From Hyphomicrobiales bacterium (GTDB taxonomy: Bacteria; Pseudomonadota; Alphaproteobacteria; Rhizobiales; Rhizobiaceae), in the NCBI GenBank assembly GCA_900471605.1, contig UCEY01000058.1, positions 1 to 36,434 of the forward strand: DNA of 36,434 nt, read 5' to 3'. A model generated the notes under the pieces. That model was given only the letters and a program-made list of their open reading frames with translations. It was not told the DNA's origin and ran no database searches. Below, piece after piece: positions 31,283-36,434 of the stretch (positions are counted from its first letter, which is position 1; every line of letters begins with the position of its first letter). The position numbers and the translations under genes are program-made.

Positions 31283-32713
31283 TCAGATCGGATAATGCCC
31301 CGGCAGAGTTTCGACCGTGATCCAGCGCAGGTCCGTGAACTCGGCGATACCTGCCTGACCGCCGAAACGGCCATAGCCCGAGCCCTTCACGCCGCCGAAC
31401 GGCATCTGCGCCTCGTCGTGAACCGTCGGTCCGTTGACGTGGCAAATCCCGGACTTGATACGGCGCGCCACGCGCAATCCACGGGCTGCATCGCCGGTGA
31501 AGACGGAGGCCGAAAGGCCGTATTCACTGTCATTGGCCAGTTCGATGGCATGGTCTTCATCACGGGCGCGCAGAATAGCCACGACAGGTCCGAAGCTCTC
31601 CTCGCTGTAGAGGCGCATGTCCTTGGTCACACCGTCGACGACCGTCGCCGGCATCAGGACCCCTTCGGCACCGCCGCCCGTTGCGAGCTTTGCACCCTTG
31701 GAGACAGCGTCACTCACCAGCGCCTGGACCTTTCCCACGGTCTCGATGCCGATCACGGCCCCAAGTGGCGCTTTTCCTTCGGCCGGATTGCCCGCAACGA
31801 GCGTGCCGGCTTTTGCCCGGAACTTCTCGACAAATGCGTCGGCGATGGCATCGACCACAATGATGCGTTCGGTCGACATGCAGATCTGCCCCTGGTTGAA
31901 GAACGCTCCGAAGGCTGCTGCCGCGACGGCCTCGTCCAACTTGGCGTCATCCAGAACCAGGAACGGTGCCTTGCCACCCAGCTCCAGCAGGACCGGCTTC
32001 AGGTGCTCTGCCGCACGCCGCGCGATGACCTTGCCGACTTCGGTCGAGCCGGTGAAATTGATCCGGCGCACGGCCGGATGATCGATCAGGGCGTTGACGA
32101 CTTCCGCCGCGTCTTCGGGAGCATTGGTAACAACATTCACGACGCCTTCCGGAAACCCGGCGGACTGGAAGCAGTCAACGATCAGGCTATGCACGGCCGG
32201 GCACTTTTCGGAGGCCTTGAGGACCACCGTGTTTCCGCAGGCAAGCGCAGTGGCGATAGCCCGAACGCCGAGAATAATCGGCGCGTTCCAAGGCGCAATG
32301 CCGAGGCAGACGCCTGCCGCCTGGCGAACCGACATGGCATGGCAGCCGGGCTTGTCCGACGGTATGACTTCGCCCTTGATCTGCGTCGTCAGCGACGCAG
32401 CTTCCAGGATCATGCTCGCCGCAAGCATCACGTTGAAGCCAGCCCAGCTTGCTGTCGCTCCGGTTTCGGCCTGCATCAGCGCGATGAACTCGTCCTTCCT
32501 GGACGCAAGCGCCTGTGACGCCTTCATGAGCAACTGACGTCTGGCATTCGGTCCTGTTTCCGACCAGGCCGGAAAAGCGACCGCGGCCTTGTCGGCTGCC
32601 GCATTCGCTTGTGCCGACTTTCCCGCCTGCGCCTTGCTGGCGACCTCTCCGGTGACAGGGTTGAGGCGAACAAATTCGCCGGAAGCGACGGGATTGGATA
32701 TGGTTTGCTGCAT
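31283..32713 (-). CDS. NAD(P)-dependent aldehyde dehydrogenase, vanillin/benzaldehyde-type
   Basis: This encodes 476 aa from the ATG at 32713 after GTGAGGA; the longer frame to 32851 would cross the GlcG-like gene. Catalytic residues are in place: N143 (PWN), K166, E244 in LLELGGK and C278 in NQGQICMST, with FTGSTEVGK for cofactor binding. The C-terminal MPFGGVKGSGYGRFGG pattern and length fit the group containing vanillin, salicylaldehyde and semialdehyde dehydrogenases. It could oxidise an aryl aldehyde from the ThDP enzyme or a muconate semialdehyde after decarboxylation. It ends the minus-strand operon starting beyond the right edge. Confidence 0.92.
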   Translation of the reverse strand: MQQTISNPVASGEFVRLNPVTGEVASKAQAGKSAQANAAADKAAVAFPAWSETGPNARRQLLMKASQALASRKDEFIALMQAETGATASWAGFNVMLAASMILEAASLTTQIKGEVIPSDKPGCHAMSVRQAAGVCLGIAPWNAPIILGVRAIATALACGNTVVLKASEKCPAVHSLIVDCFQSAGFPEGVVNVVTNAPEDAAEVVNALIDHPAVRRINFTGSTEVGKVIARRAAEHLKPVLLELGGKAPFLVLDDAKLDEAVAAAAFGAFFNQGQICMSTERIIVVDAIADAFVEKFRAKAGTLVAGNPAEGKAPLGAVIGIETVGKVQALVSDAVSKGAKLATGGGAEGVLMPATVVDGVTKDMRLYSEESFGPVVAILRARDEDHAIELANDSEYGLSASVFTGDAARGLRVARRIKSGICHVNGPTVHDEAQMPFGGVKGSGYGRFGGQAGIAEFTDLRWITVETLPGHYPI

Positions 32714-32729
32714 TGGAAAATTCCTCACT

Positions 32730-33164
32730 TTACTCAACGAGCTTCGGGGCAGCACGAAAGCCGGCCTTTTCGATGCCCACGATGGCGCATAGTTCATCGT
32801 TGTCGCCGATGTCACCCGAAATGCCGACTGCTCCGATGACAATGCCGGCATTGTCGAGGATCAGTACGCCGCCCGGCGACGGCACCATTCGGCCGGCACT
32901 CACGGAGGCGAGGACCGTGATGAATGCCGGGTTCTTGGCGGCGCGTTCCGTCAGCTCGCGGGTACCGAAGCCCATGCCGAGCGAGCCCCAGGCCTTGCCA
33001 AAGGCGATATCGAAGCGAACGATGCCCGCGCCGTCTTCGCGCTTGTACGCCACCAGGTGGCCGCCGGCATCGAGGACCGCGACGACTAGCGGCGCGAGCG
33101 AACGGGCGCGACCTTCAGCCAGCGCAACGTCGATGATGGTGGAGGCGTCGGAAAGTTTGAGCAT
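32730..33164 (-). CDS. GlcG/HbpS-family protein
   Basis: This encodes 144 aa, the typical single-domain length. LVVAVLDAGGHLVAYKREDGA (about 26-46) and the end segment GVLILDNAGIVIGAVGISGDIGDNDELCA are the hallmarks of the GlcG/HbpS (DUF336) family. Members include the haem-binding HbpS and proteins accompanying glycolate, diol and aromatic catabolism, whose role there is unclear. It lies 16 bases upstream of the aldehyde dehydrogenase and 27 after the permease. There is no signal peptide, so it should be cytoplasmic. Confidence 0.9.
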   Translation of the reverse strand: MLKLSDASTIIDVALAEGRARSLAPLVVAVLDAGGHLVAYKREDGAGIVRFDIAFGKAWGSLGMGFGTRELTERAAKNPAFITVLASVSAGRMVPSPGGVLILDNAGIVIGAVGISGDIGDNDELCAIVGIEKAGFRAAPKLVE

Positions 33165-33191
33165 GACAATATCCCGTTTGGTTGAGTTGAA

Positions 33192-33959
33192 TTAGCGGCT
33201 GCTTGCCTGCCAGCGCAGCAGGTGTCGTTCGGCGACCGACAGCAGACGGCTACCGAAAAGACCGATAGCCCCGAGAATGACGATACCGGCGAAAAGATCG
33301 GCCGAACGGAAACTGCGGCTCGCCGCCAGAATGCTCTGGCCAAGTCCCTCCCGGCTTGCGAGCATCTCGCCGACGACAGCCAGAATGAGGGAAATGGTGA
33401 GTCCGAGCCGCAGGCTGGCGAGGATCATCGGCATTGCGCTCGGCAACGCGAGTTTCCAGATCACTTGCGCGCGGTTGAGGCCAAGCACTTCGCTGACCTC
33501 ATAGAGACGCGGCTCCATGGCGGCAAAACCATGAACGGTCGCAAGCAGCATCGGCCAGAGGGCGCCGAATGCGATGACCACCAGGACCATGTTGTCGGAA
33601 AAGCCCAGAAACGCGATCGCAACCGGTATCATGGCCGATGCCGGAAGCGGCCGCAGGAGTTCAAGTGTCGGGGCAATAAACGCCCGTGCCCGTTTCGACA
33701 CGCCGACCAGCGCGCCGAAAAGGATGCCGACGAAAGAAGCGAGAAGCCAGCCGAGCAACATGCGCTTCACCGTCTCGAATGTCTGCGAGAGAAGCGGTCC
33801 TCCGGAGAGGCCTTTCACGAGCGCCACATATGTCCGCTCCGGGCCAGGAAAGAAGACGGGCGAGACGAGCTTGGCGTCGGTGACGAGCTTCCAGAGCAAT
33901 ATGAAGGCTGCCAGCCCCCCGATACCCAGTACCAGCTTGCGCAGAGGGACTGCTTTCAT
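33192..33959 (-). CDS. ABC permease 2, NitT/TauT (SsuC) type
   Basis: This encodes 255 aa from the ATG at 33959, which overlaps the stop of permease 1 (ATGA) and has GAGGGG upstream. Six helices are expected, beginning LVLGIGGLAAFILLWKLV. The family motif ELLRPLPASAMIPVAIAFLGF and the EAA-like loop LYEVSEVLGLNRAQVIWKLALPSAMPMI are present, as in SsuC/TauC and nitrate or aromatic-acid importers. It forms a pair with the upstream permease, which has the same motifs but only moderate identity, so the transporter is a heterodimer. Confidence 0.9.
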   Translation of the reverse strand: MKAVPLRKLVLGIGGLAAFILLWKLVTDAKLVSPVFFPGPERTYVALVKGLSGGPLLSQTFETVKRMLLGWLLASFVGILFGALVGVSKRARAFIAPTLELLRPLPASAMIPVAIAFLGFSDNMVLVVIAFGALWPMLLATVHGFAAMEPRLYEVSEVLGLNRAQVIWKLALPSAMPMILASLRLGLTISLILAVVGEMLASREGLGQSILAASRSFRSADLFAGIVILGAIGLFGSRLLSVAERHLLRWQASSR

Positions 33960-34732
33960 CGCCCCTCTCCGTTGACGAATGCCGGAAAGAAAGTGCGTTG
34001 GGCTGCATTCAAAAGAACGCTGATGAGCCAGCCGACAGCACCGATCCAGATCAGATAGGCAAACATTTCCGCCGGCCTCAGCGCCTGCTGCGCCATCATG
34101 ATGCCATAACCCAATCCAAGCGGGTTGGCGGTGATCTCGACAGTGACGGCGACCACCAGCGCATAACCGGCCGCGAGCTTCAGTGACATGAAAAGCTGCG
34201 GCAGGATGGCCGGCAGCACGATCTTCCACACCCGTGCCGCGAAACCGAGCTGGAGTACGTTCGATACTTCCATCAATCGCGGCTCGACCTCCTTGACCGC
34301 GGCGCGTGCGAGTACAACGGAGGGCCACAGCATGCCGAGTGCAATGATGACGATTTCCATCTCCGCGCCGAAGCCGAGCAGCATCATGACGACCGGGATC
34401 AACGCAACGACGGGAACCGGACGCAACAGTTCGATGGTAAGATCGAGCGCGTCATCGGCGATCCGAAAAAGTCCGAGTACGATACCAAGCAGCGACCCGG
34501 CTCCGACGCCCAGAAGACAACCCGCGGCGGCCGCTTTCAGCGTATCGGCCGTCGCCTTGAGCAGCGTGCCGTCGCCCATCACGGAGACGAAAGCCATTGC
34601 GATGTCGGCCGGGCTTGCCAGGCTGTCGCTTTCCAGCTGCGTGACGGTTGCCGCCACCTGCGCCAGGACGATGAGCGCGACCGGCAGCGCCGCCGCGCGA
34701 CCGCCATTCTTCAGCACGCGAGCCGCGCTCAT
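33956..34732 (-). CDS. ABC permease 1, NitT/TauT (SsuC) type
   Basis: This encodes 258 aa. The motif ELLRPVPVVALIPVVMMLLGF and the EAA-like loop LMEVSNVLQLGFAARVWKIVLPAILPQL mark it as a SsuC/TauC-type permease. The N-terminal helix (about 13-32, AAALPVALIVLAQVAATV) has an acidic segment after it. The start overlaps the ATPase stop (ATGA at 34729-34732) and the stop overlaps the next start, so ATPase, permease 1 and permease 2 are fully coupled. Confidence 0.9.
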   Translation of the reverse strand: MSAARVLKNGGRAAALPVALIVLAQVAATVTQLESDSLASPADIAMAFVSVMGDGTLLKATADTLKAAAAGCLLGVGAGSLLGIVLGLFRIADDALDLTIELLRPVPVVALIPVVMMLLGFGAEMEIVIIALGMLWPSVVLARAAVKEVEPRLMEVSNVLQLGFAARVWKIVLPAILPQLFMSLKLAAGYALVVAVTVEITANPLGLGYGIMMAQQALRPAEMFAYLIWIGAVGWLISVLLNAAQRTFFPAFVNGEGR

Positions 34733-35553
34733 TGGTGGTCGTCCTTGATGAGATCGTAAAGTTCGCGGCGCAGGCGCAGGAATTCCGGATCCTCGCGCGT
34801 CAGAAGCTGGTCGCGCGGTCGTGCCAGCGATACATCGACGATACGGCCGACGCGGCCCGGATTGGGTTGGAGGCAGACGATCCGGTCGCCGAGATAGATC
34901 GCCTCCTCGAGATCGTGGGTGACGAACACCATGGTCGCGCCGGTCGTCGCGACCAGCCCGAGCACCTCGTCCTGCAGCGCCTGCCGGGTCATCGCATCGA
35001 GCGCGCCGAAAGGCTCGTCCATCAGCAGCACTTTCGGCTCCTGCGCCAGACAGCGGGCGATTTGCAGGCGCTGCTGCATGCCCCCGGACATTTCGCGCGG
35101 ATATTTGGCGGCATGCTGGCCGAGGCCGATCTTTTCCAGAAGATCACGGACGATCGCCGGACGTTCTTTCGCCGGGCAGCCGCGCGCCTCGAGCGCCAGC
35201 GATACGTTTCCGGCAGCCGTGCGCCAAGGCAGGAGCGCCTTTCCATAATCCTGGAAGACGATCGCGACGGAGCGATTTGGCCCGCCGAGAACCGATCCGT
35301 CGAGTTCGACGCCGCCGGATGTCGGTCTGGCGAGGCCGGCGAGCATGCGCAGCAAGGTGGTCTTGCCGCAGCCGGACGGCCCGATGACAGATATCGTCTC
35401 GCCGGATGCGATATCGAGGCTGATCCCCCCGATGATCTGCAGCGGGCCATAAGCGAGCGTGACGTCGCGGATGCGAATTCGCGGCTCGCCGGATCGCGGG
35501 GCCGAATGGCCGCCGCCATGCCGTGGACGGGTGGAAAGCTGGGTCACGACCAC
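34729..35553 (-). CDS. ABC ATPase, NitT/TauT (SsuB) type
   Basis: This encodes 274 aa from a GTG at 35553, with GGAG 8 bases upstream. Walker A is GPSGCGKTT (58-66), the Q-loop VFQDYGKALLPW (99-110) is the SsuB/TauB form, the signature is MSGGMQQR (155-162) and Walker B is VLLMDEPFGALD (175-186). No binding-protein gene is visible in the window. The importer probably brings in an aromatic acid or sulfonate for the neighbouring pathway; that is inferred from linkage. The start lies one base after the ThDP enzyme stop. Confidence 0.92.
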   Translation of the reverse strand: MVVTQLSTRPRHGGGHSAPRSGEPRIRIRDVTLAYGPLQIIGGISLDIASGETISVIGPSGCGKTTLLRMLAGLARPTSGGVELDGSVLGGPNRSVAIVFQDYGKALLPWRTAAGNVSLALEARGCPAKERPAIVRDLLEKIGLGQHAAKYPREMSGGMQQRLQIARCLAQEPKVLLMDEPFGALDAMTRQALQDEVLGLVATTGATMVFVTHDLEEAIYLGDRIVCLQPNPGRVGRIVDVSLARPRDQLLTREDPEFLRLRRELYDLIKDDHQ

Positions 35554-35554
35554 A

Positions 35555-36434
35555 TCACGCTCCTTTCACCAGCGCGGCATGGGGGCCGCCACCCACACCC
35601 TTCTGGAAACCGTAGGCATTCATTTTCGCGAAATAAGGCATGCTCGGATGGGCCTCGAAACGGACGTGGCAGTCTATAACCGCCGGCAGGCCGGAAGCGA
35701 TAGCGCGTTCGAGCGCGGGGCCAATCTCGTCCACTGTGGTGACGCGTTCCCCGTGGCAGCCGAAGCCGCGGGCCACGTCGGCGTAGTCGATGCCATCGAG
35801 ATCCGCACCGAACGAGAAGTCGTAGCTCTTCCGCTGCCCCATCTTGATGACGCCCCAGGAGGCGTTGTTGTGGATGATATTGATGATTGGCAGGCCGTAA
35901 CGCCGCGCCGTATCCAGTTCGGAAAGCGTGAAGCCGAAAGCACCGTCGCCGCAGATGTTGAAAACTGGCCGATCCGGGTGAAGCAACTTGAGCGCCACCG
36001 CATAGGGAGTGCCGAATCCGAGCTGGCACATGCCCGGCTCATGAAAGCGGGTTCGCTCGACGGTCGCCGGCGTCAGATCGTTGCTCCAGAAGGACGTATG
36101 CCCGCCGTCATAGGCGATCAGCGCATCCGCCGGCAGGAGTTTTCCGAGTGCCGTACCGAGACGGGCTGGATGCATGATCGCCCCGTCATCCTCGGCCATT
36201 CGCTTGAGCTTGCCGCGATAGCCTTCATAGATGCCGCGCAGGCGGTCGAGCCATTCCGACCGCTGCGGCATGGCTCGACCCCTGAGGGCTGCGAGGAGGT
36301 CGGCAAGCGCGCTTTTCGCATCGGCCCAGATCCCCAGGGCGTGCGGCGCATTCGCGCCGAGGCTCATCGGATCGATATTGATATTGATGAGTCGCGCCCC
36401 ACCCTTGGCGAGCGCCCCGCCCTCATCCCAGAGC
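35555..36434 (-). CDS. ThDP-dependent decarboxylase/synthase, C-terminal part (partial)
   Basis: The frame is open to the window edge, giving 293 codons; the start is outside. It begins in the middle domain (LINININIDP, the usual end of the nucleotide-fold region) and holds the pyrimidine/diphosphate domain. ICGDGAFGFTLSELDTARRYG plus IIHNNASWG gives the ThDP and Mg motif (GDG about 26 residues before NN). The family includes acetolactate synthase, benzoylformate decarboxylase and similar enzymes. SFWSNDLTP and GFGTPYAVALKLL follow the same pattern. Linkage to an aldehyde dehydrogenase and aromatic genes suggests a 2-oxo-acid decarboxylase or lyase, not a biosynthetic acetolactate synthase; that is inference. 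Confidence 0.85.
   Translation of the reverse strand, partial: LWDEGGALAKGGARLININIDPMSLGANAPHALGIWADAKSALADLLAALRGRAMPQRSEWLDRLRGIYEGYRGKLKRMAEDDGAIMHPARLGTALGKLLPADALIAYDGGHTSFWSNDLTPATVERTRFHEPGMCQLGFGTPYAVALKLLHPDRPVFNICGDGAFGFTLSELDTARRYGLPIINIIHNNASWGVIKMGQRKSYDFSFGADLDGIDYADVARGFGCHGERVTTVDEIGPALERAIASGLPAVIDCHVRFEAHPSMPYFAKMNAYGFQKGVGGGPHAALVKGA

Overview
The window looks like accessory DNA of an alphaproteobacterium of the order Hyphomicrobiales (Rhizobium/Agrobacterium/Ensifer type), probably a large plasmid or other secondary replicon. The reasons are the density of ABC uptake operons, the IclR and GntR local regulators, Tat-exported binding proteins, a VirC1-like ParA ATPase with a ribbon-helix-helix partner, and TGA-N9-TCA (RirA/IRO-type) motifs near an iron-uptake gene. 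This assignment rests on gene content, not on a marker gene. I saw no tRNA, rRNA, IS element or CRISPR array.

Layout. (1) 1-2189, minus strand: a compact set that looks like a mobilisation or partition module (ParA/VirC1-like ATPase, RHH protein, small accessory protein, and the start of a further gene with a long glycine run at the left edge), plus a small membrane protein. (2) 2317-4785, plus strand: five abutting or overlapping genes. Three encode exported SNase-fold proteins that lack the catalytic residues of staphylococcal nuclease. They face a small XRE-type regulator at 4709-5047. A strong palindrome at 2256-2275 separates them from the membrane protein. (3) 5436-13519, minus strand: an apparent eight-gene operon with an IclR regulator, two proteins I do not recognise (569 and 245 aa), an M19-type hydrolase with a changed metal site, and a complete polyamine/opine-type ABC importer. 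(4) 13890-16180, plus strand: a cystine/polar amino-acid ABC importer. (5) 16248-18382, minus strand: a MipA/OmpV-type outer-membrane protein and a DUF3313-type lipoprotein, with a shared 18-bp promoter motif. (6) 18548-25386, minus strand: a ferric-siderophore system made of a TonB-dependent receptor, an IroE/Fes-like esterase, and FhuC-, FhuD- and FhuB-like proteins. (7) 25849-36434: an aromatic-acid catabolic island with an FAD hydroxylase, an extradiol dioxygenase, an ACMSD-type decarboxylase, an FAH-family hydrolase, a GntR regulator, an aldehyde dehydrogenase, a GlcG/HbpS protein, a NitT/TauT-type ABC importer without a binding protein in the window, and the end of a ThDP enzyme.

How the genes work together. 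Region 7 reads as a meta-cleavage route. A hydroxylase makes a catechol-type acid, the VOC dioxygenase opens the ring, the ACMSD-family enzyme (all five active-site residues at the family spacing) removes the carboxyl group, an aldehyde dehydrogenase oxidises the semialdehyde, and the FAH enzyme processes the product. The ABC importer and ThDP enzyme would supply substrate. Region 6 pairs a hydroxamate-type importer with an esterase, which suggests an ester-linked hydroxamate siderophore. Region 3, with its two unrecognised proteins fixed by stop/start overlaps to a hydrolase and an importer, is the best candidate for an undescribed uptake and processing system. The tandem pseudo-nuclease operon of region 2 is the other strong candidate.
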